This document shows, piece by piece, positions 52,301-64,000 of a DNA stretch of 64,000 nt; positions within the stretch are counted from its first letter, which is position 1; the number at the start of each line of letters is the position of its first letter. The notes below the pieces were generated by a model. It saw nothing but the letters and a program-made list of their open reading frames with translations, did no database searches and had not been told where the DNA came from. The position numbers and the translations under genes were made by a program. The stretch is from NCBI GenBank assembly GCA_036850595.1, contig CM072148.1:3070100-3134099 (forward strand). Direction: 5' to 3'. Origin of the DNA: Rhyacichthys aspro. Lineage: Eukaryota > Chordata > Actinopteri > Gobiiformes > Rhyacichthyidae.

Positions 52301-55300
52301 ATCTTGCTGTGTGTCTTATTCAGCCTTGGTTTGATGAAATTGATAGATGTTGTTCGTGCTGCTCTGGGCGCTGTTACGTCTCCGGAGATAAAACAACTCT
52401 GGAGATGTTGTTTACTGTCAGGGCTGTGCCTCCAGACAGCTTACATAATCCCACATGTTCAAATCTTTTTATGGTTTTAGGAGTTTTGATTTTTTTGCTC
52501 CAATCTTACATTTATTTTTTTTCTTTTCCTCAAAGCGTTTGGGATTATTTCTGTCTGATGTGCGTGACTTCTCTTCTTCCCAAACATCAGAGCAGTGAAC
52601 GCATCTTTAGTCCAGTATAGAAATGGTAACTTAACAATCCAATGTATTGTCACATCGAATTTCTTCTCCGGTAACCCTGGCTCTCAGGACCGGGGCTTGT
52701 GTTGCATAATTGCATTAGTGCTTTCAGGCCGATGGCTTTGCTTGTTAGCGGGACTGTGATGCAATCTGCAGAACACACGGGCCTCTGTTGTTGTTCAGTG
52801 CGGCCAAAGAGTGGGCACGCTGGGTCAGTGTATTGACCTCCGCTATCCATTCACGCTGCTGGAGGGGGGTCCGCTAATGAGTGGCAAGGTTGAACAAACG
52901 GGCCTGATAACGGAGACTTTGTTGCATGTGGCAGTAATGTGTTGTTAGGACAGTGGTATGACGCTGATAAAAGCTTCTGAATTGAACTACACGCAACAAC
53001 CAGCTGCTTTGTGCTACTTTCAAAGAGATTTTGGCAATGTTTGGGTTGTAGCAGTAAAAAGTGGGTCATATAATTTCATCTTACTTAATGTTTATGTCTT
53101 TTAGGAACTTTTGTAAACATTGAACATCATTAATCGACTTGATCTCAATCGCTTTTAGAACCAATATAAAAAAAATTAAAGTGATCTTTCCTTCTTAGCT
53201 TCCTCTTAAAGGTGCAGTGTGTATTTTTTGGTGGCATATAGATATTAAATGCACCTGATACCCTTCCTTTCAGCAGCTCTTGAGCACCTACGGTAGCCCT
53301 GCAGGTTCATGAACAAGTGGAAATACATCAGATAATGTGTTCACCTAAAAAAACAAACAAATAACTTAATGTAGTTTATAAATGTCTTAAACCTTTGTGC
53401 AAGCTTGTGTAAAAAACAAACAAAAAGCATGACAGAGAAACATACATTGAGTAAGCAAATATAAAGATTGTTACTTTAGACGCTATTTTAAAACGTTTTT
53501 ACGACTGTGTTTTATTTTATTCAGCTGTATTCTACAATATTTGACACTGTGATTCAATCAGTGAAACAAATATACCACAAATACACCTTAAATATCCCTC
53601 AGATAAACTGTACCTATTGATTAAAGTGTAAACATGAGACTGTAACAATGCATTATGCGATAACATTAGAAAATGTAACGGCTTCAATGATTCAGGAGTG
53701 TCTTGAGCTTCCTGTGAGCAAAGAGACCGTTGAGACAAGTGGACAAACCATAACTCTATTCTTTTCTATGAACATTTGAATGCCTCTTGTGCACGTAAAG
53801 CTATAAAGTAGCATCTGCTTAAATACAATGGATAAAATTAGCTAGCACTCAATTTGGATTCCCCAGACACTTCCTCTGTCCACATCCTCCCTCCCCTCAT
53901 TTTACCACAAAAATGCACCACTAAAATAACTTGGCTGCATTTCAGAAAATTAAGGAACGAAGCAAACCGAAATTCTGCCTTTTTTGGACGGGTCAGTCTG
54001 TTGGGTTTCAGAAAAACCATGTCTCGACTGAGAGTTTTGCTGACCATCAAGGGAGTTTTCCTGCAGAGACCAAAACTGCTGTCTGTGATTTTAACTATAA
54101 AACATTTTAATGGCATCGTTTTACTTGAATACTTAAATAAATTACATAATGTATTGCAATTAGATGATGGTTTGGGAACTTTACATGCATTGTGGCTGAA
54201 TAGAGAATGACTTTTGTGTAGGTCTTTAAATAGATTTTACTAAGGAGCTTAATCTGTTGACATCCTGTGCATATGTCTTAGTCTGAGTGAGCAGTGCAGG
54301 GTCGTGACCTCTGAGGCCACAGTCGGCTTATCTCCACTGACTGCTCACTCTCTCTTCGCACACAACCACACACACGCACAAAAAATGCTATCAGACTTAT
54401 CTAAAGGACACTTGTTAGCATTTTAGCACTAGCATTAGCAGCCTTAGAGTCTTAATGCTCTCCAAAGTTCAATTTTGTACTTAATGGTTCCGAAAAACTA
54501 CCAAAAAACAAAACAAAAAAACAATCACTACTCTCATCTAATTAAGGCCTAAAATAAAAAAAGAACAATGTGCAATATGGTGGTAGACCATTGAGGCAGT
54601 TAAACTGGAGAAAAGTACTGTGACTTTTGTGGCAGAGCATGTAAATATATTGATATTCATGTGCATTAATACTTGTTTTTACTTGCTTTGTGGGCAGATT
54701 TTGTAGAGAATTTTTAATGGATACACTTTTTTTTTATTACCTCTTTGCTTTTTACCAACTGCATCTCAAAATAACTGCACACCGGTCTGGACCATGGCTC
54801 ACTTTGGACACCATAAATCAGCTGGTAACCTTTCGAAGTGCTCATGTCTAGAATAAGGACTGAGAACAAGACATGCAGGCTGTTATTGAGAGGGAATGTG
54901 AGATGTCTTTCCTTGTGTGCAGAAAAGCTGCCGGTGCAATAGAGTATTACACTAATGTGGCGTCCCGCTGTTGGCATGTGGCTATCTTTGCTAACCACAG
55001 ATGCTAAAGTCTTAAATGCCCTAAAGGTAGAAGAGTGCATCTCTCTTTTGTTTCTTGTGTTTAATCTTCTGATGAGCAGTCGTTTGTGTTGTTCATTAAA
55101 CTTTATGTTTGTTTAAAGTGGTGCCTAACTTGTTTTGATAATGCTACGTAGTGACTGCTGTGTCTTATGTTTCCAAGCATCCACAGCTCAGAGGGCATTA
55201 GTCCAGTAATATAAAGTGAATGTGTCCCAGTGGATCACTCAGCAGACTAATGAGACTTGATGGGCCTGTGGGGTTGGACATCACTGGATTCTGAGGCTCA

Positions 55301-56328
55301 TAGCTTTGACTTGTGCATCTGCAGTCCCATAGCTATTACACTCAGTAATTATATACACACTAGTCACCACAGTGGCATACCAATGCCCAAATTATACTTG
55401 GTGTATAAACCACAGTAGATTCAGAAAAGAAAATGACTCCAAAGTCACTAACATGCCAAATACAGAGAAGTAGGTCAGCTTAAATAGTTTACATATTTAT
55501 TTTAATTTGCTTATTATAAAAATCACAGAAAATTTCACAAAACTATGAGCAGAAAAGCAGTTTTAGTGCAGAAAACACATTAACAACAATTAGCTAGATT
55601 AACTACACAGTAAGCTACACACTAAACCAATCCTACGACTCTTTAAAAATGAAAGTGATTAACATTTAAAGAAATCTAAACCACAGGAAGGTATTTGGAT
55701 TTACTAAGAGCAAATTTAAAAAACTAAAAGAAATATTACTCAGAAATACTTTCTACATTTACCTTTTAACAATTAATTTTTTTTTCTTGCAGCAAATGTA
55801 TTTAGAACAAATCTGTTTTACTAAATGTGGACAAGTAAATGTAACTTTTATTTCTTTACATCTATTTTATGTTTGTTTTATGCCTCACAAAGATTTAAAA
55901 CAATTAATCTACACCTATTTGTGCAATATATTAAATTACTGTCTTTTCATCCTATGAATATATAAGAGGCTACTATTTTATAGGCGTTAAAATATCATGT
56001 TTTCTTATTGTGCAGCCTTATAGTAGCTGAATACTTTCACTTCTAGAGACTCTTATCTTACAGTAGTTTTATTTTAATTCTATTTTATTTGAATGTTTGC
56101 TTCTTTATTCAGTTCTGAACAACACACACATTAACAACATGGCGTTTATTTGCCGATTGCTAAATGAATATCCTACTCTTATCTGTCACTGGCTTCAGAG
56201 ACCGCTCTAGTTTTCACTCCGAGGAGCTTAAAAATAAAAGTCCAGAGTGCTGCTGGTGGTGTTGTGTGGCGTAGAGCCCGGTGGCCGTTCTTCCTGTGTC
56301 CAGCCATAACATTACACCACGTCCGCAG

Positions 56329-56434
56329 CTGCTGTGTCGCCGCCGATCCGTCCCCACGAAACCCGATCCTGTTTATAATCTGACCATCATTTGGACGCCG
56401 ACAGGCCGCGACGCCAGCCCCATGATTTACCCCG
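56329..56434 (+). CDS. Candidate N-terminal SORBS2 exon (right contig)
   Basis: Acceptor CACGTCCGCAG, possible donor GTGGGT at 56435. Encodes LLCRRRSVPTKPDPVYNLTI then IWTPTGRDASPMIYP with one trailing base. Its CpG-rich coding-like composition contrasts with the AT-rich surroundings, and phase 1 exit matches the candidate microexon at 58887. An in-frame ATG lies at 56422. I do not recognise the peptide with certainty; it could equally be a first exon beginning at 56422. Confidence 0.35.
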
Positions 56435-58886
56435 GTGGGTGGGTGTGTGTGTTTCCCAGATAGATTTACGAGGACATAACGTATGCGGGTGAGGATTAGG
56501 TCTTGAGGGATTGAAAGTATCCCCCGCTGCCTGACTTGATCCAGCTCTCAGCTAACGACACTTTCTCCTCACCAACAATAACAAGCCTAGATTAGGTCTT
56601 ATTAAACTTCATTTGGGGTAAATCCCTTAGTTATTTGGCACTGTTTGTCACCATTTAATGATTTGAGTTACCCAGTTAGAAACATCTACATAACATTTGC
56701 TGTAATCAAAATCCACATTGAGGAAAACAAGATCTGTCTGCTGTTATTTAGTTGGAAAAATATAACTCTTGATGATAAAATGGCTCTTTGCAATTTATAA
56801 TAACATGAATAATATTAGTTAAGATAGCTATATATAACATCCAAGCAAGGAAATGACCTTATCTCATGTGTATACAACATCAATTTGGAAAACTTACACT
56901 GAAATGAAACAGAGTTGGATACATTACAAGTTAAGCATCTCAGACTTTGATTAATGCAGTTTAATGTAGATATATTATTATTCAAACTGTAAACTACTAC
57001 TACTACTGTTTGTGTTTGATCATAAATGTATGTTTTAATCATTATTTCTACCCTTTATCCTGTTGCGTGTGGCAGAAGCTTATTCCAGCTTCTCAGGCCG
57101 CTAGGTGCATCTTAAACAATTACTAATTAATCACACGCCTAATAATAAACCTTCACTGAAAGACAATACATATGTAAAATTGGGAAATTTAGTCTGAAAA
57201 GGAATAGGCTGAAGTCTGAGCTTATTTTCCCTCACCTCTGTAACTAAATTACACAATCAAATATAAAAAAATAAATAAAAAGATTGCTGCTAGAGCCAGA
57301 TACACACAATACACACATTTGAAAACAAAAACAGTTCTTCATATCTTTTTATCACATCACTAAATCATCATTAAACTTGATTAATGTTCTACAGTCTTTT
57401 AACTTCTGATCTAGCTTTTTCAGAATTATTAGACCATATATTTGTGTTGGGTTGATGTGGCTGGGTTTTAGGGGCATTTACACAAGAACCCCGGTCAGGA
57501 AACGCATTCACGACTAAATTACAACACAATGCACACATACCCGGAGCCAAAAAGCCCCAAACTATTCAGTATAACAGTGTTGCCTGCGTATGTGTGTTGC
57601 ACTCATGACGTCATTGTGTTCAGAGGATACCAGCTGGATTTAAAAAGCGTGTTTGTAAAGTGAGAACGCCTGCCTTCAGTAAAAAGAGGTGCTAATCCAC
57701 AAAAGAATCATTCTGGTTTTGAAAATAAATGGTAACAAAGAGCAGGGGTGTTTTTTTAATTTTGTTATTAATTTATAGCGAGTGTCTGTAGCCTTTGTTT
57801 GTTTGGGAGAAAGGGCATAACTTTCCAGGATTTGCAGTAAAGGACTTTTTCTGCAACTTTCTGCTTATTTTTAAAGAGCTAATTGAGTAAAACGGGTAAA
57901 GTTTTTGGTGAAATGGTAATGTGCAAAGATACAGTTTCTTTGTCTGGAGCTGGTTTGTCATGTTTTTTATATAAATTCAAGCCAGTCATACACTGCCCAT
58001 ATTTTAATCTTATCTCAGGTGGGTCACTTATTACATCATTGTGGAAAAAAGACGGAAAAATGAGAGGTGGGAATATAAAGAGAAAAATGTGTAGTTAGTC
58101 ACTAAAAATAGAAAGTAGGTGAGGAAAGCAAGGTTGTCCGTGTAAGTCCTTGTTATTTACATCCCAGAGGATCCTGACTGTTGCCATTGTAGAATGTCAC
58201 TGGTCCAATCTGTCACATATACTTAGTCCCACGATGACACACCTCACACACAGACATGCGAGTCTGTATTGGACCTTTGGCTTTTGAAGTCGCTCCCATT
58301 TATATCAATCATGTACTTTACCAGAATAGTTCCTAGAAATGGGCTGCATATAGAAAGAGTGATTATCTTGGTTCGTTGAAGTAAACAATGCATTCTTTAT
58401 CATTAATCACAACTATTTCTTTTTTCTTGGACTAAATGGAGGTTGTCGTCTAAATATGGACTAAACCAGGACGTCTCTGATTGTGTGTCTGATTATGCAT
58501 ATGTGTAATCTAAAAGACAATATTATTATATACAATATGTAGACAATATGTGTTAATTTCAGTAATAATAGAAGATAATAGATAAAATGGCGAATAAATA
58601 CAAATATTTCGTGCTTTGTCCAACTCTGTCCCTTCATAATTGGTTACAGTTCAAAAAGGCTTCTGTTGGTGATTCTTTAATGCTGTGTCTTGACAGTTTT
58701 CTCTACTTTGAGCTGACCTCAGCTTGCACTTGACACATCTCAGCAGATATCCCACTGCTGCTCACTCATCATACATCCTTAACACCTCTGGCTCTTTCAG
58801 CTGCAGCAGCACATTGATGTGAAGGGACTGGATTCTATGTTTAGTTCAGACTAAAATACTTAACACTTCCTTTGTCTGCTTCACAG

Positions 58887-58910
58887 AAAAGAGTACCCCC
58901 CTGTGGACCG
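58887..58910 (+). CDS. Candidate 24-nt SORBS2 microexon (right contig)
   Basis: Strong signals: TTTGTCTGCTTCACAG acceptor and GTAAGA donor enclosing 24 nt. In the phase required by the next exon it reads KSTPLWT followed by split Asp, giving WTDSGGYVHK across the junction. TDSGG immediately before the KRVQSSPNL exon also occurs in mammalian SORBS2 as I recall it. Confidence 0.5.
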
Positions 58911-60266
58911 GTAAGAAGTGCTCTTCAATATGAATACAGGTATGTAGACCATGGGGAACCATCGCAGGGCTAACACCTAGAGACATCTACAGACAGACTA
59001 TTACACCATCGATAGTGACCAGTGCAGTTTGGTGTCTTTGGTCCATGAGAGGAACCCAGAGGACTCTTGTATTAATAAAAGGGAGCCTTTAAAGATTGTT
59101 TTTACTTTGTTGATGTTGAAGAAGTCTGTAGATCCACATTTTAGGCCTCTTGTCTATTTTAAAGCTGTGATGCGTGCTCGTTTCCTCGTGCCACAGGCCT
59201 CAGTGTAACTCTAGCCCTGACCCTGTTTCACCACTTTGGTGATGATCCATTTTGGGCCACGGTTATTGTGACTGAAAGCATCAATAAGTATAGTAGTAAG
59301 CCTGTTGCTTTTACCACAGTGACGTGTGCCGCCCTCAATACGTCTCCAAAGCTCTGTTGTCCACTTGGCTTCGAGCCATACTCAAGTGTGTATTTCAGCT
59401 ACAGAATCAATGAGGCTTGTACACACTGTACACACTCCAAATACCAGTCTGTGGACTCATCCTGCCTGACTATATATACAGGACAAAATAAGGACGGAAA
59501 TAAATGTCACGAGATGCTGAGGTTAACTTAGATGAAAAACACTAATAGGACTGCTTGATAACAGGAAAACAAGTTCTTCTGACAACATACTGTCTAACAC
59601 TACATTTTTACAATTACTGATGTCTTTATCTTACAATCACCATGGCTAATATATGCTAGATAAGAGATAAGATGTTGCTCCTTACAAATTACTAGCTGGA
59701 AACTGTCGTAAAAGATGTTAGCAGTAGATGGAAATGGAACTACTTTAGCATCTGTTGAACATTATCAAAAGATTTAGGAAAAATTATTAGCAGTAATGTT
59801 TTCATCTGCTGTAAACAGACATTAGCAATTCACATTAAGCGTTCTAAAGGCATTATGGCGCAAAAGGAAGTTAGCATTAGCTTTAAACTCTCCAGAAAGA
59901 CTTCAGCATTAGGTAGAAACTGTCCTGAAAGTTGTTAGCTTCAGTTGAACACTATATAAAAAGATTTAATGCAAAGCGTTTGCAAAATTGTTAGCATTAG
60001 CTCGAAACTGTCCCAAAAGATATTAACAAGACAGATAAAAAATGTTAGTAGAAACTATCTAGAACTTTTTCATCATTAAGTGAAACATGTTAGCATTAGC
60101 TGGAAAGTGCTTTAAACAACAACAGCATCAAACAGACATATTTTGGAGCATGTGCTTTGCTTTCCTTTGTGTTTGGCTGAATGCGTTGGTGCTGTGTTTG
60201 TGTGTATTTGCATGTGCATGTGCTGCTGCTGCTGCTGCTGTCACCTGCCTGGCTGTGATTTCTCAG

Positions 60267-60356
60267 ATAGCGGAGGATATGTTCACAAAAGCGTGGCCTT
60301 GTCTCTCATACTCTCTCCCATGAAGAGGGTCCAGAGCTCCCCAAATCTTGCCACAG
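60267..60356 (+). CDS. sorbs2: SORBS2 exon 1, inverted copy
   Basis: Same 90-nt exon as 47995-48084 with the same splice sites. The upstream CTG run is two units longer than in the left copy. Confidence 0.88.
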
Positions 60357-61514
60357 GTACTAACACTCACATACACCGCACAAATGAATAACATTTGAGT
60401 TAATTCAGCCAACATTTAATAAACTGTTAATGGAAAAAGGTAAGTTTTATATTCATGATTTATCCCTGATTAACACTGAATTCTCCCAGATTTGCTGCCT
60501 CTGATTACGTTCGCTTAATCAGCTGCTGCCATTGTCACGTAAAATATGAGTATTTTTTTTATTGTTTAGCTCCTTTGCTTTGTTTTGTTGCTTTATTCAA
60601 TAACACTTTACGCTGTTTCCTTGTTAAAGCATCATTCATTCATTTTTTCTCATCTCCTATTGCCCACGATGGCTCTGTCAGCGAAGATCACCAGAATAAA
60701 ACATTGTCAACACAGTTTATATGCTTAATACAAATTGCAAATCAGAAATAAAAGGAATACGATGAAAGCTTTTTCTATAACAAGGCAGCTAAGCCAGATA
60801 TTTAAAGCCTGCCCATTGTGGAGCTCTGCTGAAAGAGCAGTGTCTGTCCCTACACCTTGTCAGCAACTAAATTAGCATGTGTCTCTGTGTTGGGATTTAG
60901 ACTCTGTCAGCTTTTAGTTTAATCCCCATCCCTTTGTGGATAAGATGGTCTAAGGTTATAACATTTTACATGATGTGCTATTCATCCAGTTTTTAGAATT
61001 TACAGCAAAAAAGCAAAACTGGAAACTAGCTTCTGGTTGAAACTGTCCAGAAATATGTTAGTGTCAAGAGGAAACTGCCCTAAGAGACATTAGTATCAGA
61101 GAGAAACACACAGAAAGATGTTATTATCCAGTGGAAACTAGAAGGAAAGACGTTAGTATCAGGTAAAGTATGACATGAAAACTGCCCAAAACTATTTTAG
61201 TGTCAGATGGAAACGGTCCAAAAAGAAAAAGACCAAAATTGTCAAGAAAGACATAAGCATCAGTTTGAAAGTGTCTGAAAAAATGTTTGTATCATCAGAA
61301 AAAAAATGACATGAGCAGTAAGTGAAACGTTTAAGCGTCAAATGGAAGTGTTACGGAAATATGTTGTGATGGAAAGTGTTTTAAAAAATGTTAGCATCTG
61401 GAGGGAACAGCTCCAAAAAGCCATTAAAATCAGAATCCAGAAAGGTGTTAGCATCAGAGAGAAGCTGTCCAAAACTCTACTCCACTTATGTTTTTTGTGT
61501 ATTGTGTTTCTCAG

Positions 61515-61541
61515 GGAGTGATTCTCACTCTTCAGACTTGG
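61515..61541 (+). CDS. sorbs2: SORBS2 exon 2 microexon, inverted copy
   Basis: Identical 27-nt exon (SDSHSSDL), TTTCTCAG acceptor and GTAAGT donor. Confidence 0.87.
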
Positions 61542-61634
61542 GTAAGTGAGTTTCTGAACTCAGTCGGCTCCAGTGATGCTGCTGTGATGTGTCCAGATTT
61601 GCAGTATTTAACTCAGATGTAATATTTTCCTCAG

Positions 61635-61759
61635 ATTCATGGCGCTCAAGCAGTGTCACAGATGGCCTTAAGAATGGAGACGCCAGCAGCTCTTCCCTCG
61701 CTGCCAAAGGTTTCCGTAGTGTCAGACCCAATCTGCAGGAGAAAAAGTCACCCTCGCAG
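61635..61759 (+). CDS. sorbs2: SORBS2 exon 3, inverted copy
   Basis: Encodes the same SLAAKGFRSVRPNLQ exon as 46588-46712, with no amino-acid change seen. Confidence 0.93.
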
Positions 61760-61966
61760 GTAATCGTCTCTCCCGCACAACACAGATGTTCATATTATTC
61801 ATACTACAATCAAACTGGCTTGAATAAATAGCATTACCAAAAGTTACAAGTGCATTTGTGTCAATACTATTTCAGATATTGCCATGTTTTCTACTATAAA
61901 CATATCCTGACGTGTTGTTGTTCCTGTTTGACCTTTTCCTAACGTTGCGTTTCATTAACACATAAG

Positions 61967-62584
61967 GACACCGATCACATGCCGTCCCCACCCCCCAGGA
62001 GAGACAGTTTTCATTTCTCGAGCCCTGGCACTAATCCACCTGCCTACAGCTCCCTGGCGACTCTTGCCAATGACTTGAGCCCTGGAATGCTACAGTTTAC
62101 ACAGAGCGAGAATGCCGTTGTGAAAGAGTCCTACACTATAAAAAGCACGTCTTCTTACGCCTTCTCCGAGATCACTGAGCAGTCCTCGTCACCGGCCCCG
62201 CTCCGACGTACGCCGGAGCAGACCCCCGCCCCGGATGACTTTATTAACAGCAGTGCGTCTATTACTTCTAACACACAGGAGCGTAAGGTGTCCTCTCTCA
62301 AATTAACCCCCCTCACCATCCCTGACCCGCCTGCGCACCTCAATTCTTACACAAACCCCGAGCCTAAACCCACAGCAGTTCCACAAAACGACCCCGTTCC
62401 CACTAAGCCCTCAATTTCAGTCGACGCGAGCGCAGAAAAAGGTGAAGCGTCGGAAAGGCAGCCGTCCAACGCCGCAGTGGAACTCGAGGTCCGAGATCAA
62501 GCCCCGAAGCAAAACGTTTCCCAAACAGAGATGAGCAAGCCTCCTCCGGCCGTCCCTCCAAGACCCTCTGCAGCACAGATCTTG
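61967..62584 (+). CDS. sorbs2: SORBS2 exon 4, inverted copy
   Basis: 618 nt like its partner. Differences: NDLSPGML instead of NDLSSGML, and EKGEASERQP instead of EKVKRPERQP, the latter from two compensating single-base indels. Same candidate donor GTACAG and same TGA (62594-62596) beyond it. Confidence 0.8.
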
Positions 62585-63587
62585 GTACAGAACTGAGCAC
62601 GTGTTTTCACAGCTTAAACCGAAAGGGGAATCGGTTAGAAAGCTCAGTGTTGCTGTTTTGATTTTGTCTGTCTAGCAATCTTAATACTTTATTTTTATTC
62701 TATACAAAGAGTTACTCAATTGGGTAGACATCAGAGAACAGTGATGCAGAATAAACAAACAATAAAAACAAAAAAACAAAGCATTGCATAAAGCCCGCTT
62801 CATTTCCAGGAAAAATAATCAGTAGCTAAGTCTATGTCAATACTGATTTGTTTCATTTCAAGCTGTGTTTTCATGACAAATCCTTTTTTATTCCAACATT
62901 TAACAGTTTAAATACAGGTTGTAAAGTGAAACAATAGGGTTGTAGTGTGGATGGGATGGAAAAAAGACACACATATAGTTTACATACATACCAGTTCATT
63001 CATTTTCTTTGTTTCAGCCTCATTAGAATATAGTGGCATCATTTCTAATTGCTAATGTGAAAGGAGATTACTATAGATGTAGGATAAAACATATGGCACG
63101 CTGAGCACAGTTATTCAACCAAATCTCTTTTTTTTTTTTTACTTCACGTGAATATGGTCTTTTAAGGAGTAAAGAAAAGGCTCTGGAAACTAAATTCAGA
63201 CTGGTCTCTTGATTCTACAGTGACTTTATTGTGTTGGAACACTTGGCTAGACATTTAACATTGGTATCACACGCGGAAAGAAAATACTATGAGTGTAAAG
63301 TTGATGTGAATGTAACCCAGCGTTTCATGATGCTGTAATATTCTGAGGTGTGTCACTAAGAAGTAATGAACACTAACTGTGAACTCATGTTATTGTCCAA
63401 CATTGTTACAGCTTTCACTGCGTTGGAACTAACCAGTGTCTTCAGTTCACAGAGCGGTTGACATCTCTGAAGATTTTCCTGCTACCTTTCACCGTTTGCT
63501 AGAATCACATGTTTGTGACACGTGGCTAATGGCTGATATCACTTTCCTCCTTTCCCTCCTTTTTCCAACCCGCTCCACCACCATCAG

Positions 63588-63998
63588 GGGCCTCCATCCC
63601 CAGACCCCACCGCACGGCACTCCCCTTACCGCTTCCACAGCTCAGAGTCACTCGATTACCTGTCAGGAATAATGCCCAAGGCCCTGTCGCCCGCTCCGTA
63701 CGTCCCAAGTGGAGCTAGCGGTACCGCGGGTGCCGTGAGCGGGTCGGGCTTTAGCGCAGCGGGCGGTGGCGTGTCCCCTTCGGTGTCCCCTGTGACGGTG
63801 TCGGCGCTCAGCCACTACTCGTCGTCTACTGCGGGTCTGCTGGACGAGCTGCAGATCTGTAGCCTGGACTCGCCCGGCGCCTCACCCACGCCGTCGCCCA
63901 CCCTCAGCCTCGTCTCCGCCTACACATCCACCGCTGGCCCCGACGATGCGCTAACAGCCTCTGTGGCCTCCACCTCTGCAGCCGCCACTGTCACTAAT
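63588..63998 (+). CDS. sorbs2: SORBS2 exon 5, inverted copy
   Basis: 411-nt exon matching 44367-44777; the window ends at the first two bases of its GT donor (63999-64000). Confidence 0.85.
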
Positions 63999-64000
63999 GT

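Larger units (their letters stand above)
49358..59088 (+). other. Unique contig segment, probable 5' SORBS2 intron/flank in reversed orientation
   Basis: 9.7 kb of AT-rich DNA that, judged by the adjoining plus-strand exons, lies upstream of SORBS2 exon 1. Apart from two candidate exons (56329-56434 and 58887-58910) and a slightly GC-richer patch at 56240-56450, I see no conserved coding sequence, long repeat or RNA gene in it. Confidence 0.55.
59089..64000. repeat. Right arm of the 4.9-kb inverted repeat
   Basis: Near-identical reverse-complement copy of 44365-49257, carrying SORBS2 exons 1-5 on the plus strand. The similarity starts at the base matching the N-gap edge and continues to the window end. 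Confidence 0.95.

Noticed and set aside
52277..52620. Overlapping hydrophobic ORFs that might be a small membrane protein
   Set aside because: Two frames equally open, no conserved start context or splice sites, AT-rich intron-like DNA.
1..64000. CRISPR-like arrays
   Set aside because: All regular repeats here are direct tandem minisatellites without unique spacers, in a eukaryotic intron/exon setting.

Overview
This looks like vertebrate nuclear DNA, most likely from a teleost fish. It has long AT-rich introns with GT/AG splice sites, many minisatellites, a CR1/L2-type LINE ending in an ATT microsatellite, and two muscle/cytoskeletal scaffold genes whose exons can be read directly. Almost every open frame outside those exons and the LINE is intron or repeat noise. 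Gene names come from protein similarity judged from memory, with no database search.

Layout: (1) 1-8691, minus strand: the 5' half of PDLIM3 (ALP, a PDZ-LIM protein of Z-discs and stress fibres). Exons 1-3 encode the PDZ domain and exon 4 the ZASP-like motif region; the LIM-domain exons lie beyond the left edge. (2) 8692-14721: intergenic DNA with PDLIM3 5' flank, degenerate repeats and the SORBS2 3' flank. (3) 14722-48084, minus strand: 26 exons of SORBS2 (ArgBP2/nArgBP2), a sorbin-homology and triple-SH3 adaptor. Splice phases agree between neighbouring exons throughout. From N to C terminus they encode a conserved N-terminal block, a SoHo domain, a large neuronal (nArgBP2-type) exon, SH3-1, SH3-2, two proline/serine-rich exons carrying coding tandem repeats, and SH3-3. 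(4) 49258-49357: a 100-N assembly gap. (5) 49358-64000: a contig in the opposite orientation. Its last 4.9 kb (59089-64000) is a near-identical inverted copy of 44365-49257, with the same five SORBS2 exons on the plus strand. The inverted copy stops exactly at the gap, so a misoriented, partly redundant (second-haplotype) contig is the likeliest explanation. The unique 49358-59088 piece would then be upstream SORBS2 sequence, and it holds two phase-compatible candidate N-terminal exons.

PDLIM3 and SORBS2 are adjacent and in the same orientation, as on human 4q35, and the PDLIM1-SORBS1 and PDLIM2-SORBS3 pairs are parallel arrangements. Both proteins act at actin/alpha-actinin structures.

The strongest second-look items are: a roughly 660-bp in-frame coding VNTR (SSPHV/SSPHVPV units) just upstream of SH3-3; a 1-nt frame break inside the neuronal exon, seen both from open frames and from flanking splice phases; two arrays of the same 45-bp minisatellite in inverted orientation flanking the 3' half of SORBS2; and the inverted duplication at the gap. 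I see no new enzymatic or defence-type system, CRISPR, or RNA gene.
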